Shown piece after piece: positions 34,605-44,223 of a DNA stretch of 64,000 nucleotides. This DNA is from Caballeronia sordidicola (GTDB lineage: Bacteria; Pseudomonadota; Gammaproteobacteria; Burkholderiales; Burkholderiaceae), in the NCBI RefSeq assembly GCF_002220365.1, contig NZ_MTHB01000165.1, positions 117,450 through 181,449 of the forward strand, read 5' to 3'. Below the pieces are notes generated by a model, which saw only the letters and a list, made by a program, of their open reading frames with translations, was not told where the DNA came from and searched no databases. The position numbers and the translations under genes are program-made. The stretch's first letter is position 1; each line of letters opens with the position of its first letter.

Positions 34605-35570
34605 ATGGATCGACTCGGCGACATGCGCCTGTTCACCGAAGCGGCATCGCTCGGCAGCCTGTCCGCGGCGGGGCGCAAGCTGGGTTTATCGCCGGCGGCG
34701 GCCAGCGCAAGACTGCTCAAGCTGGAAAAATCCCTCACCGCGCGGCTGTTCGAGCGCACCACCCGCCAGCTCAGGCTCACCGACGAAGGGCGGCTCTATC
34801 TGCAGCATTGCCGGATCGCGCTGCAGGCTATCGACGACGGCGAAGCCGCGCTGCACGCCGGCCAGAACCTCGTGCGCGGCAAGGTGCGCATCTCGGCCAC
34901 ATCGGATTTCGGCCGCAATCTGCTGTGCCATTGGCTCGATGAATTCAGTCGCGTATATCCGGACGTGAGCTTTTCGCTGACGCTGTCGGATTCGGTGTCG
35001 AATCTGCTGCTCGAGGAGATTGATCTGGCGATTCGCTTCAACCGGCCGTCGGAGGGTAATCTCATTGCGCGGCGGCTGGCGCCGAACCGGCGTGTGCTGT
35101 GCGCATCGCCGCAATACCTGGCGCGGCACGGCGAACCGAAAACGCCCGCCGATCTCGCCACCCACGTGTTCACGGTGCTGGTGACCTCCACGGCTACGTT
35201 CAATCAGTTTGATTTCGTCCGCGGCGACGAGCGTTTCAGCCACACCGTGCCGCTCGACAACGCCTGGGAAACCAACGACGGCGCGCTGTCCCGGGCGTGG
35301 GCGCTGTCCGGCCAGGGCATTGCGCACAAATCGATCTGGGATATCGCCGCCGATGTCCGCTCCGGCGCGCTGAAAATTTTGCTGGCAGACTGGTGTTCGA
35401 ACGAGGCGGCGGTCCACGCGGTGTACCACTGCAACCGGTATAGGGCGCCGCGGGTGCGGGTGTTGCTGGATTTCCTGGTCGAGCGCTTCGAGCGCGCGAC
35501 CGCGGAATTGCTCGGCGACCTTGCCTATCCGCCCGGCCAGCAGGGTCAAGAAGTCGAGCGGACGCTATAA
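34605..35570 (+). CDS. LysR-family regulator
   Basis: Encodes 321 residues from the ATG at 34605 (MDRLGDMRLF); ATG 34599 is an alternative. Winged helix at 1-65 (EAASLGSLSAAGRKLGLSPA, ERTTRQLRLTDEG) and a periplasmic-binding-like effector domain at 90-300. The sequence belongs to the subgroup resembling CrgA/DmlR. It is divergent from the VOC and MFS genes with 149 bp between, the normal layout for a LysR regulator and its targets. Confidence 0.9.
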   Translation: MDRLGDMRLFTEAASLGSLSAAGRKLGLSPAAASARLLKLEKSLTARLFERTTRQLRLTDEGRLYLQHCRIALQAIDDGEAALHAGQNLVRGKVRISATSDFGRNLLCHWLDEFSRVYPDVSFSLTLSDSVSNLLLEEIDLAIRFNRPSEGNLIARRLAPNRRVLCASPQYLARHGEPKTPADLATHVFTVLVTSTATFNQFDFVRGDERFSHTVPLDNAWETNDGALSRAWALSGQGIAHKSIWDIAADVRSGALKILLADWCSNEAAVHAVYHCNRYRAPRVRVLLDFLVERFERATAELLGDLAYPPGQQGQEVERTL

Positions 35571-35765
35571 TATCGAGCTGATTGTCGAGCGATGGGTTGA
35601 GCTACGCGCCGAGTCAGGCGTCGAGCAAATTTCGGTCATTTCAAGCGAAATAGGTCCGAAACAGCCCTGAAAGCGAGCGCAAACGCCGACGAAACGAAAC
35701 ACGTCAGTCCCTTCAACGCATTAAAAACCGCGCCCCCAGACTAATCACTGCGACCGGCGAAATTC

Positions 35766-37127
35766 ATGACCAAGAAAGTGTATGTAAAGACCTTTGGCTG
35801 CCAGATGAACGAGTACGACTCCGACAAAATGGTCGACGTGCTCGGAGCAGCCCATGGCCTCACCCAGACGGATACGCCGGAAGACGCGGACGTCATTCTC
35901 TTCAACACGTGTTCGGTGCGCGAAAAAGCGCAGGAAAAGGTTTTCTCGGACCTTGGCCGTGTGCGCGAATTGAAAGAAGCGAACCCGAACCTGATCATTG
36001 GCGTGGGCGGTTGCGTGGCAAGCCAGGAAGGCGCGGCAATTGTGTCGCGCGCGCCCTACGTGGACCTGGTGTTCGGCCCGCAGACGCTGCATCGTCTGCC
36101 GGAAATGATTGCGAAACGGCGTTCCAGTGGCCGCGCGCAAGTCGATATCTCGTTTCCGGAAATCGAAAAATTCGATCACCTGCCGCCGGCGCGTGTCGAT
36201 GGCCCGAGCGCGTTTGTATCAATCATGGAAGGCTGCAGCAAGTACTGCAGCTATTGCGTGGTGCCTTACACACGGGGCGAAGAAGTATCGCGGCCGCTGG
36301 ACGATGTGCTGACCGAAATTGCCGGCCTCGCTGACCAAGGCGTGCGCGAAGTCACCATGCTCGGTCAGAATGTGAATGCGTATCGTGGACCGGTGACACA
36401 GCATTCCACGGACATTGCCGACTTCGCTACGTTGATTGAATACGTGGCGGAAATTCCGGGCATTGAGCGAATTCGCTACACCACGTCGCATCCGAAGGAA
36501 TTCACGCAGCGCTTGATCGATACCTACGCGAAGGTGCCCAAGCTCGTGAGCCACTTGCACTTGCCGGTGCAGCACGGTTCCGACCGCATCCTGATGGCGA
36601 TGAAACGCGGCTATACCGTGCTCGAATACAAGTCCGTGATCCGCAAATTGCGCGCGATTCGTCCGGATTTATCGCTGTCCACGGACATGATCGTCGGCTT
36701 CCCGGGCGAGACGGAAGATGACTTCCAGAAGATGATGAAGCTGATCGACGAAATGAGTTACGACACCAGTTTCTCGTTCATCTACAGCCCGCGTCCCGGT
36801 ACGCCCGCTGCAAACCTGCACGACGACACCCCGCGCGAAGTGAAGCTCAAGCGTTTGCAACATTTGCAGGCGACCATTGAGGCGAACGTGGCGAAGATCA
36901 GCAACGCCATGCTGGGTTCGGTGCAACGCATTCTGGTGGAAGGCCCGTCGCGCAAGGACCCGAGCGAACTCGCCGGACGCACGGAGAATAATCGCGTGGT
37001 GAATTTCCCGGCACCGATCTCATCGCACAAACGGCTGATCGGCCAGATGGTCGATGTGGAAATCAACGTGGCGTATCCGCATTCGTTGCGTGGTGAACTG
37101 ATTTTGACGCCGGCTACCACTCACTAA
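35766..37127 (+). CDS. miaB: tRNA-2-methylthio-N6-dimethylallyladenosine synthase
   Basis: Encodes 453 residues. Radical-SAM methylthiotransferase that adds the 2-methylthio group to i6A37 in tRNAs reading UNN codons. N-terminal cluster cysteines Cys12 (TFGCQMNEYDSD), Cys49 and Cys83; radical-SAM triad Cys157, Cys161, Cys164 (EGCSKYCSYCVVPYTRGEE); TRAM domain at the end (about 380-447). First gene of the miaB-phoH-ybeY-chaC run, each following within 32 bp. Confidence 0.97.
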   Translation: MTKKVYVKTFGCQMNEYDSDKMVDVLGAAHGLTQTDTPEDADVILFNTCSVREKAQEKVFSDLGRVRELKEANPNLIIGVGGCVASQEGAAIVSRAPYVDLVFGPQTLHRLPEMIAKRRSSGRAQVDISFPEIEKFDHLPPARVDGPSAFVSIMEGCSKYCSYCVVPYTRGEEVSRPLDDVLTEIAGLADQGVREVTMLGQNVNAYRGPVTQHSTDIADFATLIEYVAEIPGIERIRYTTSHPKEFTQRLIDTYAKVPKLVSHLHLPVQHGSDRILMAMKRGYTVLEYKSVIRKLRAIRPDLSLSTDMIVGFPGETEDDFQKMMKLIDEMSYDTSFSFIYSPRPGTPAANLHDDTPREVKLKRLQHLQATIEANVAKISNAMLGSVQRILVEGPSRKDPSELAGRTENNRVVNFPAPISSHKRLIGQMVDVEINVAYPHSLRGELILTPATTH

Positions 37128-37159
37128 ACTGCAGCTTCGACAGGAACCCGACTCTCGCC

Positions 37160-38269
37160 TTGAAGACCGCTCAGCAGCATATGGAATTCACCGCACCGCG
37201 CGAAGACAACGCGCGGCTCGCCAACCTGTGTGGCCCGCTCGACGAAAACCTGCGGCAGATCGAGCAGGCGCTCGACGTGACGCTCACGCGTCGCGGACAC
37301 AAGATCACCATCCGCGGGCGCGGCGCGAAGGTTGCGCTGGCGGCGCTCGAAAATTTCTATCATCGCGCGAAAGACACGTTGTCGGTGGACGATATCCAGC
37401 TTGCGCTGGTCGAAGCGCGCAATGCAGCCCGGCGCGGGTTGAATGTCAATAAGCCATCGAATAATCTGAATTCCGATCCTGTCGATCCACGTTTCCGTGG
37501 AGACCCCGATCATCCCTTCGATGAACCCAGCGCGACCATCGACCTGGGCGAAGAAGAGGATCCGGGTCCGAAGCTGTACACGCGACGCGCCGATCTACGC
37601 GGCCGCACGCCGATGCAGCGCGAATACCTCAAGCAAATCATTGCGCACGATGTGACGTTTGGCATAGGCCCGGCGGGTACGGGCAAGACCTATCTGGCAG
37701 TTGCATGCGCGGTGGATTCGCTCGAACGCGATCAGGTGAAGCGCATCGTGCTGACGCGTCCTGCCGTGGAAGCCGGCGAGCGTCTGGGTTTCCTGCCGGG
37801 CGATCTCGCGCAGAAAGTGGATCCGTATTTGCGGCCGCTTTACGACGCGCTTTACGACCTGCTCGGCTTCGATAAAACCGCGAAAATGTTCGAACGCCAG
37901 ATGATCGAAATCGCGCCGCTCGCGTACATGCGCGGCCGGACGCTGAACCACGCGTTCATCATTTTGGACGAAGCGCAGAACACCACGCCCGAGCAGATGA
38001 AGATGTTCCTGACGCGGATCGGTTTCGGGTCGAAGGCCGTTGTCACCGGCGACACCACGCAGGTCGATTTGCCGCGCGGTCATAGAAGCGGGCTGATTGA
38101 AGCGCAGCACATACTGGCGAATGTGCGCGGTATCGCGATGACGAAGTTCACGAGCGTGGACGTGGTGCGGCACCCGCTGGTCGCGCGCATTGTGGAAGCG
38201 TATGACGCGCAGTCGGAGCGTGACGCCGCGGCCGCTTCGGCTGCCGCCGCAAAATATCGCTCTGAATAA
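37160..38269 (+). CDS. ybeZ: PhoH-family ATPase (YbeZ)
   Basis: Encodes 369 residues. PhoH-like ATPase that works with YbeY in rRNA maturation. Walker A GPAGTGKT (170-177), Walker B FIILDEAQNTTPEQMK (about 268-283), and the GDTTQVDLPRG motif. An N-terminal KH-like part (about 20-95) and a divergent acidic linker (100-140) precede the ATPase. The frame opens with TTG at 37160; ATG 37181 (MEFTAPRED) is the alternative, giving 362 residues. ybeY follows after two bases. Confidence 0.92.
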   Translation: MKTAQQHMEFTAPREDNARLANLCGPLDENLRQIEQALDVTLTRRGHKITIRGRGAKVALAALENFYHRAKDTLSVDDIQLALVEARNAARRGLNVNKPSNNLNSDPVDPRFRGDPDHPFDEPSATIDLGEEEDPGPKLYTRRADLRGRTPMQREYLKQIIAHDVTFGIGPAGTGKTYLAVACAVDSLERDQVKRIVLTRPAVEAGERLGFLPGDLAQKVDPYLRPLYDALYDLLGFDKTAKMFERQMIEIAPLAYMRGRTLNHAFIILDEAQNTTPEQMKMFLTRIGFGSKAVVTGDTTQVDLPRGHRSGLIEAQHILANVRGIAMTKFTSVDVVRHPLVARIVEAYDAQSERDAAAASAAAAKYRSE

Positions 38270-38271
38270 GC

Positions 38272-38739
38272 ATGCCCAAACTTGCACTGACACTGCAGTT
38301 TCCCGCCGCCAAAACGTTCCCTGAACACAAGGCGCTGTTGCCGCGCGCAACCGTCGCCAGCTGGATCAAGGCGTCGCTGTTCGCGGACGCGGAACTGACC
38401 GTGCGTTTTGTCGATACCGAGGAAGGCCGGACGCTGAACCGGTCTTATCGGCAGAAGGATTACGCCACTAATGTGCTGACGTTCGCCTACGCCGAGTCGG
38501 AAGACGATCCGGTCACGGGCGACCTGGTGCTGTGCTGTGCGGTAGTGGAACGCGAGGCGCGCGAGCAGAACAAGCCGCTCGCCGCGCATTACGCCCATCT
38601 GATCGTGCACGGTACGCTGCACGCTCAGGGCTACGATCATGAAGATTCAGCGGAAGCGGAAGAAATGGAATCGATCGAAACGGGCATCATGCAAACGCTC
38701 GGTTTCACCGATCCTTACCTGCCGTTGCCGCCCAACTAA
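38272..38739 (+). CDS. ybeY: Endoribonuclease YbeY
   Basis: Encodes 155 residues. Zinc-dependent RNase for 16S rRNA 3'-end maturation and 70S quality control. The zinc site is His113, His117, His123 in HGTLHAQGYDHEDS, with the conserved NRSYRQKDYATNVLTF block before it. Length is normal. Starts two bases after the ybeZ stop and is followed three bases after its own stop by chaC. Confidence 0.96.
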   Translation: MPKLALTLQFPAAKTFPEHKALLPRATVASWIKASLFADAELTVRFVDTEEGRTLNRSYRQKDYATNVLTFAYAESEDDPVTGDLVLCCAVVEREAREQNKPLAAHYAHLIVHGTLHAQGYDHEDSAEAEEMESIETGIMQTLGFTDPYLPLPPN

Positions 38740-38742
38740 GCC

Positions 38743-39450
38743 GTGACTGACGACCCGTCCCCTCTCCCCGAACTCCCGAAAGAACTGCCTATGCAGATTC
38801 CCGACGACTATCCGCCGGTGTTCGAGGAGTCGCGTCTTCTCACCGACGAGGAACTCGCGGCGTCGCGCGAAATAGCGTTGGCGCACTGGGATCGCAAGAC
38901 GGATCTCTGGCTGTTCGGCTATGGCTCACTGATCTGGAACCCGGGCTTGCCAGCCGTGGAAACGGTGCGCAGCAAGGTGCACGGTTATCATCGCGGCCTG
39001 TATTTGTGGTCGCGCGTGAATCGCGGCACGCCCGAGCAGCCGGGGCTCGTACTGGCGCTGGATCGCGGCGGTTCGTGCACGGGCATGGCATTCCGGCTGG
39101 CAGCCGAAGGCGCGGAGCCGCACCTTGACGTGCTGTGGCGGCGCGAAATGGCAATGAATTCCTATCGCGTGGCCTGGTTGCCGTGCACGCTGATAGACGG
39201 CCGCCGCGTGGCTGCGCTGGCGTTCGTGATGCGACGCGAGGTCTCCACTTACACCGGCAAGCTCCCTGACCCGATGGTGCGCCACGTGCTCGGCTGCGCC
39301 ACCGGCCGATACGGCACCACGCTCGATTACGTCAGCCGCACGGTCGCGGCACTACGGGAATGCGGTATGCCCGACCGCCATCTCGAAGCGCTGTTGCAGC
39401 GCTGCCAGAACGTGAATTCCGCGAATTCCGCGAATTCGTCCCAGGAATGA
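38743..39450 (+). CDS. chaC: Gamma-glutamylcyclotransferase, ChaC type
   Basis: Encodes 235 residues, or 219 from the later ATG at 38791. Degrades glutathione to 5-oxoproline and Cys-Gly. The substrate-binding motif FGYGSLIWNPG (58-68) and the block YLWSRVNRGTPEQPGLVLAL are typical of ChaC. The proposed start is a GTG three bases after the ybeY stop; the first 40 residues are not part of the fold. The tail NSANSANSSQE comes from a 9-bp tandem repeat. Confidence 0.88.
   Translation: MTDDPSPLPELPKELPMQIPDDYPPVFEESRLLTDEELAASREIALAHWDRKTDLWLFGYGSLIWNPGLPAVETVRSKVHGYHRGLYLWSRVNRGTPEQPGLVLALDRGGSCTGMAFRLAAEGAEPHLDVLWRREMAMNSYRVAWLPCTLIDGRRVAALAFVMRREVSTYTGKLPDPMVRHVLGCATGRYGTTLDYVSRTVAALRECGMPDRHLEALLQRCQNVNSANSANSSQE
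39414..39440. repeat. 9-bp tandem repeat at the chaC 3' end
   Basis: GAATTCCGC twice then GAATTCGTC, encoding the terminal NSANSANSS of ChaC. Confidence 0.9.
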
Positions 39451-39685
39451 GCGTGACGGCATGCGTTAAAAGCACGCATAAAACTGCTCCGAATGCTTCG
39501 TAATGAACTCAACTGCGACCGATCGGCCAACGTCACCGGCTCGACATACTCGGCCAATATTTATCAGTTACGATGTTTCTACGAGATTTGAACGTCTTCG
39601 CACCGGCTCGAATGGGCGCGAATTTTCCTTGGTGTATTCTTAACTTTCCGAAATTTCGCGTCTGGAACAATCCGGGCGCCCCACT

Positions 39686-40594
39686 ATGAACGACTCCTAT
39701 CCCAGTCGACGTTACACCGACAAACCACCGGAAAAGCGCACGCTGCTTGAGCGCCTGACCGATTTCATCTCGCACGAACCTGAATCGCGCGACGAATTGC
39801 TGGAAGTCCTTCAGGACGCCCACGAACGCAATCTGCTCGACGCGGATTCGCTCTCCATGATTGAAGGCGTGTTCCAGGTTTCGGAACTCTGCGCACGCGA
39901 CATCATGATTCCGCGTGCCCAGATGGACGCCATCAACATTGCCGAAACACCCGAGCAGTTCATTCCGTTCATGCTCGAAAAAGCGCACTCGCGCTATCCG
40001 GTATTCGAAAGCAACCGCGACAACGTGATCGGCGTGCTGCTTGCAAAAGACCTGCTGCGCTATTACCACGAAGAAGAATTCGATGTCCGCGGCATGCTTC
40101 GCCCCGCCGTGTTTATCCCCGAATCGAAACGCCTGAACGTCTTGCTGCACGATTTCCGCGTGAACCGGAATCACATTGCCATCGTCGTCGACGAATACGG
40201 CGGCGTGGCGGGTCTCATCACGATTGAAGATGTGCTGGAACAGATTGTTGGCGACATTGAAGACGAATACGACTTCGACGAAGAAGCCGGCAACATCATT
40301 GCGACGCCGGATGGACGGCATCGCGTACGGGCGCTGACTGGCATCGAGCAGTTTAACGAACAGTTTGGCACCCACTACTCCGACGACGAAGTCGACACCA
40401 TCGGCGGGCTGGTCACTCACCGGTTCGGGCGCGTGCCGCATCGTGGAGAGAAGGTCCGTATTGACGAGTTCCTGTTTGAGATTCTGCGCGGCGACGCCCG
40501 CCAGATCCACGTGCTGCGCGTACGGCGTGCGCCCAACGCGAACCTGCTCGACGGCAATTCGCGCGACCACGACAACGACGACGAACGCGATTGA
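39686..40594 (+). CDS. corC: CorC/HlyC-family CBS-domain protein (YbeX)
   Basis: Encodes 302 residues. Soluble CorC/YbeX form: two CBS domains (about 70-195, with VSELCARDIMIPRAQMDAI and NHIAIVVDEYGGVAGLITIE) and the CorC_HlyC domain (about 210-292). Linked to magnesium/cobalt resistance and ribosome function. It precedes lnt as in many Proteobacteria. Confidence 0.94.
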   Translation: MNDSYPSRRYTDKPPEKRTLLERLTDFISHEPESRDELLEVLQDAHERNLLDADSLSMIEGVFQVSELCARDIMIPRAQMDAINIAETPEQFIPFMLEKAHSRYPVFESNRDNVIGVLLAKDLLRYYHEEEFDVRGMLRPAVFIPESKRLNVLLHDFRVNRNHIAIVVDEYGGVAGLITIEDVLEQIVGDIEDEYDFDEEAGNIIATPDGRHRVRALTGIEQFNEQFGTHYSDDEVDTIGGLVTHRFGRVPHRGEKVRIDEFLFEILRGDARQIHVLRVRRAPNANLLDGNSRDHDNDDERD

Positions 40595-40811
40595 ACACGA
40601 GTGAACGCGTTTGGTTTCGCTTGATCGGAATACGCGTTTGGAACGCCACTGAGCGGCCCTGACCTGCTTAAGCCTGTAACACCGCGTGTTCACACTACGC
40701 GAGCGTTACCAGCGGCGTGCCGTCCATGCAGGCGTTTTGCGCCTTTTTCGTGAAATGGCGAGCGCCGGTCACGCTCCGTCATTCGCTTACTTTTTGCCGA
40801 CCTCGCAATCC

Positions 40812-42539
40812 ATGGCCGACTCTTCGTCTCCTATTACCTCACGGCGCGGCTCCCGGCCGATGCCTGCTGAAAAACGCGCCGGCACCGCTCGGTCCTTGCC
40901 CTTCTGGCATTACCTCTTCGCGGCCGTGCTGGGCGCCGCGAATACGCTTTCGTTCGCGCCTACGCCACACGGCGGCTGGATCGAACTGGTGATTTTCACG
41001 CTGTTCTTCGCGTGGCTTACGCGCACCGATGGCTGGAAAAGCGCGGCGTTGACGGGCTGGGCGTTCGGATTCGGCAACTTCGTGACGGGTGTGTGGTGGC
41101 TGTATGTCAGCATGCACGACTACGGCGGCATGGCGGCGCCGCTGGCGGCTGCGGCCGTCGCGTTGTTCACAATGTATCTCGCGATCTATCCGGCGTTGGC
41201 GGGCGTGGTCTGGTCGCTGTGCGCGGGCCGCGCGCGTTATGAAGACAATGAGGACGACAATGGCTCGTCCGCTGCCGCGCTCATCAATGAACCGCGCTTC
41301 GTGCCGACCTGGCACGGTGCGTTCGCCTTTGCAAGCGCGTGGGCGCTGGGAGAATGGTTGCGCGGGCTTGTGTTCACCGGCTTTCCGTGGCTTTCGAGTG
41401 GGTATGCGCAAGTTGATGGCCCGTTGGCGGGGTTTGGATCTGTCGCGGGCGTGTACGGCGTGGGCTGGGTGCTAGGGCTCGTAGCGGCGTTGCTCGTGCA
41501 AGGGTTCTATGGCTTCAGGCGCAGCGCAGCGGCCCGCACGTCGAAGGCTGCGCGACTTGCGCCCTTCATCGTGGCAGTGGTACTGCTTGCGTCGGGCATG
41601 TTGTTGTCGCTCGTCGAATGGACGATCCCGGCGAACGCGCCGCTTACCGTCAGGCTGCTGCAGGGCGACGTGAAGCAGGACATGAAGTTCGAGCAGGCAG
41701 GCGTGGATCAATCGCTGGCGCTGTACAAAAAGCTGATCACCGGGAAGCCTGCGGATCTCATCGTCACGCCCGAAACCGCGTTGCCCATTCTTGCCGTTCA
41801 AGTGCCGCCGGACCTGGCGCTTGCGCTGCGCACTTTCTCCGATACAACCAACTCGACCATTCTGTTCGGTGCTATTGGCGTAACTGCTTCGGAAGGCCGT
41901 GTAACCGGCTACACGAACAGCCTGTTCGGCATCACGCCGAATCAGCACGACGTGTACCGCTATGACAAGCATCACCTCGTGCCGTTCGGCGAATTCGTGC
42001 CGACGGGTTTCCACTGGTTCGTGGCGCTCATGGGCATTCCGCTCGGCGACCTGGATCGCGGTCCGCCGGTGCAGAAATCGTTCTTCGTGCACAACCAGCC
42101 GATTGCCGTCGATATCTGCTACGAAGACATTTTTGGTGAAGAAATCGCGCGGACGATTCGCGAACAGGAAGCGCCCGCGGGCATTTTGGTGAACTCGACG
42201 AATCTTGCGTGGTTCGGCGACACCATTGCGCTGGATCAGCATTTGCAAATGGCCCGCATGCGATCGATCGAAACCGGTCGCCCAATGCTGCGCTCGACCA
42301 ACACGGGCACCACCGCCGTGATTGCGGCGAATGGCGCTGTAGTAGCACGGTTGCCGGTGTACACGGTCGGTTCTCTCGATGCCACCGTGCAGGGCACATC
42401 CGGCCGCACGCCGTATGTCACGAGCGGCAACATGACGGTGATCGTGGTGTCGCTCCTGCTGCTGGCGTTCGCATTTGCGTTCGCGCCGGGCAGGAGTGGC
42501 CGCAACAAATCTGACAACAATGGTCCCAAAAAATCCTGA
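40812..42539 (+). CDS. lnt: Apolipoprotein N-acyltransferase
   Basis: Encodes 575 residues from the ATG at 40812; the frame is open from 40686. Inner-membrane enzyme that adds the third acyl chain to lipoproteins. About seven membrane helices (N-terminal half plus one at the C-terminus) frame a nitrilase domain whose Glu-Lys-Cys triad is visible in TPETALP, YDKHHLVPFGEF and DICYEDIFGEE. ATG 40860 is another possible start. Overlaps the next gene by 20 bases. Confidence 0.94.
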   Translation: MADSSSPITSRRGSRPMPAEKRAGTARSLPFWHYLFAAVLGAANTLSFAPTPHGGWIELVIFTLFFAWLTRTDGWKSAALTGWAFGFGNFVTGVWWLYVSMHDYGGMAAPLAAAAVALFTMYLAIYPALAGVVWSLCAGRARYEDNEDDNGSSAAALINEPRFVPTWHGAFAFASAWALGEWLRGLVFTGFPWLSSGYAQVDGPLAGFGSVAGVYGVGWVLGLVAALLVQGFYGFRRSAAARTSKAARLAPFIVAVVLLASGMLLSLVEWTIPANAPLTVRLLQGDVKQDMKFEQAGVDQSLALYKKLITGKPADLIVTPETALPILAVQVPPDLALALRTFSDTTNSTILFGAIGVTASEGRVTGYTNSLFGITPNQHDVYRYDKHHLVPFGEFVPTGFHWFVALMGIPLGDLDRGPPVQKSFFVHNQPIAVDICYEDIFGEEIARTIREQEAPAGILVNSTNLAWFGDTIALDQHLQMARMRSIETGRPMLRSTNTGTTAVIAANGAVVARLPVYTVGSLDATVQGTSGRTPYVTSGNMTVIVVSLLLLAFAFAFAPGRSGRNKSDNNGPKKS

Positions 42540-43017
42540 GCCCGCCCTGCTCGTCATCCGCAAGGCGGTGCGAGCAGACGCGGACGCCGCGTGGGACATC
42601 CGCCGCGCCGCCGTGATGAGTGAATGCGCAGACGCGTATCCGCTGGACCAACTGGAGCAATGGACCGGCGGTACGGCCTCGAGGGCGTTCGCCGATGCCG
42701 TCGAAGAGCGTTTCCTGGTGGCAACCGTTGACGAGCATGTAGCGGGCACCGGCATGATCGACCTCACGACCGGCAAAATCGATGCGATTTTTGTCCATCC
42801 GGCGTATATGAAACGCGGCATCGGTGCGGCCATGATGCGTCATCTGGAAACACTTGCCCGCTCGACAGATCTCCGGGAGCTCAAGCTCGACTCCACGCTG
42901 AACGCCGCGCCGTTCTATCGCTCACTCGGTTTCGAAGGCGATGAAATCACGCCATACCGCTCGCCGCGTGGCCTGACCATGGATTGCGTGCCCATGACGA
43001 AACGGCTCCGCGGATAA
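42520..43017 (+). CDS. GNAT-family N-acetyltransferase
   Basis: Encodes 165 residues from an ATG inside the last codons of lnt. The GNAT core is clear: IDAIFVHPAYMKRGIGAAMM (motif A, acetyl-CoA loop) and LKLDSTLNAAPFYRSLGFEG (motif B). The target is unknown. The overlap with lnt implies translational coupling. Confidence 0.88.
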   Translation: MVPKNPEPALLVIRKAVRADADAAWDIRRAAVMSECADAYPLDQLEQWTGGTASRAFADAVEERFLVATVDEHVAGTGMIDLTTGKIDAIFVHPAYMKRGIGAAMMRHLETLARSTDLRELKLDSTLNAAPFYRSLGFEGDEITPYRSPRGLTMDCVPMTKRLRG

Positions 43018-43197
43018 TCCCCGTTTTTACCGGACGAATGGCCGATGAGTCCGCCGTTCCCCCCGGAAAGTCGCACAAGCCCCTTATTCCCGCTAAAATT
43101 CAACGTTTTAGCCCTCCGGCCGGTGCATTTTTCCGGTCCGCTTCGACCACGCGCCGGCCCGCCGGCACAGCCTCGAAGGCACGCTTCAAAGGCATTC

Positions 43198-44205
43198 ATG
43201 CTCACTTTTCAGCAAATCATCCTGACGCTGCAATCCTATTGGGATAACAAGGGTTGCGCGCTTCTCCAACCGATCGACATGGAAGTCGGCGCGGGTACCT
43301 CGCACGTGCACACGTTCCTGCGCGCCATCGGCCCGGAACCGTGGCGTGCGGCGTATGTCCAGCCGTCACGGCGTCCGAAGGACGGCCGTTACGGCGACAA
43401 CCCGAACCGCCTGCAGCACTACTACCAGTATCAAGTGGTGCTGAAACCCGCGCCTGAAAATATCCTCGACTTGTACCTCGGCTCGCTTGAGGCGCTCGGC
43501 TTCGACCTGAAGGAGAACGACGTGCGTTTCGTGGAAGACGACTGGGAAAATCCAACGCTCGGCGCATGGGGTCTCGGCTGGGAAGTCTGGCTGAACGGCA
43601 TGGAAGTGACGCAGTTCACGTACTTCCAGCAAGTTGGCGGTATCGACTGCAAGCCGGTGCTCGGTGAGATCACCTACGGTCTCGAACGGCTCGCCATGTA
43701 TCTGCAGAAAGTGGAAAACGTCTACGACCTCGTGTGGACCGAATGGGAAGAGGACACGCCGAACGGACGCGAGGTTCGGCGCCTGACGTATGGCGACGTC
43801 TATCACCAGAACGAAGTCGAGCAATCCACCTACAACTTCGAGCACGCGAACGTCGACCTGCTGTTCACGTTCTTCAAGAGCTACGAAGCTGAAGCGCAGA
43901 AGATGATCGAAGCGAAGCTCTCGCTGCCCGCGTATGAGCTCGTGCTGAAAGCCGGCCACACATTCAACTTGCTGGACGCGCGCGGCGCGATTTCGGTGAC
44001 GGAGCGCGCGGCGTATATCGGCCGGATCCGCGATTTGTCGCGTGCGGTCGCAAAGGGGTATTACGAGTCCCGTGAAGCGCTCGGTTTCCCAATGCTGGGC
44101 AACCCCGTACACGCCGCGCCCGGACTCATCACCGACGCACAAGATGCCGCCAAGCCCGCGTGGGCGCCGGCGCTGAAGGTCGAGCGCACTATCGATCAGG
44201 CCTGA
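43198..44205 (+). CDS. glyQ: Glycyl-tRNA synthetase alpha subunit
   Basis: Encodes 335 residues from the ATG at 43198. Catalytic subunit of the alpha2beta2 enzyme. MLTFQQIILTLQSYWDNKGC, EVGAGTSHVHTFLRAIGPEP and RPKDGRYGDNPNRLQHYYQY are hallmark blocks. The upstream extension of the frame is not conserved-looking and is dropped. glyS follows after 18 bp. Confidence 0.97.
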   Translation: MLTFQQIILTLQSYWDNKGCALLQPIDMEVGAGTSHVHTFLRAIGPEPWRAAYVQPSRRPKDGRYGDNPNRLQHYYQYQVVLKPAPENILDLYLGSLEALGFDLKENDVRFVEDDWENPTLGAWGLGWEVWLNGMEVTQFTYFQQVGGIDCKPVLGEITYGLERLAMYLQKVENVYDLVWTEWEEDTPNGREVRRLTYGDVYHQNEVEQSTYNFEHANVDLLFTFFKSYEAEAQKMIEAKLSLPAYELVLKAGHTFNLLDARGAISVTERAAYIGRIRDLSRAVAKGYYESREALGFPMLGNPVHAAPGLITDAQDAAKPAWAPALKVERTIDQA

Positions 44206-44223
44206 CCAGAGCACGACATAACA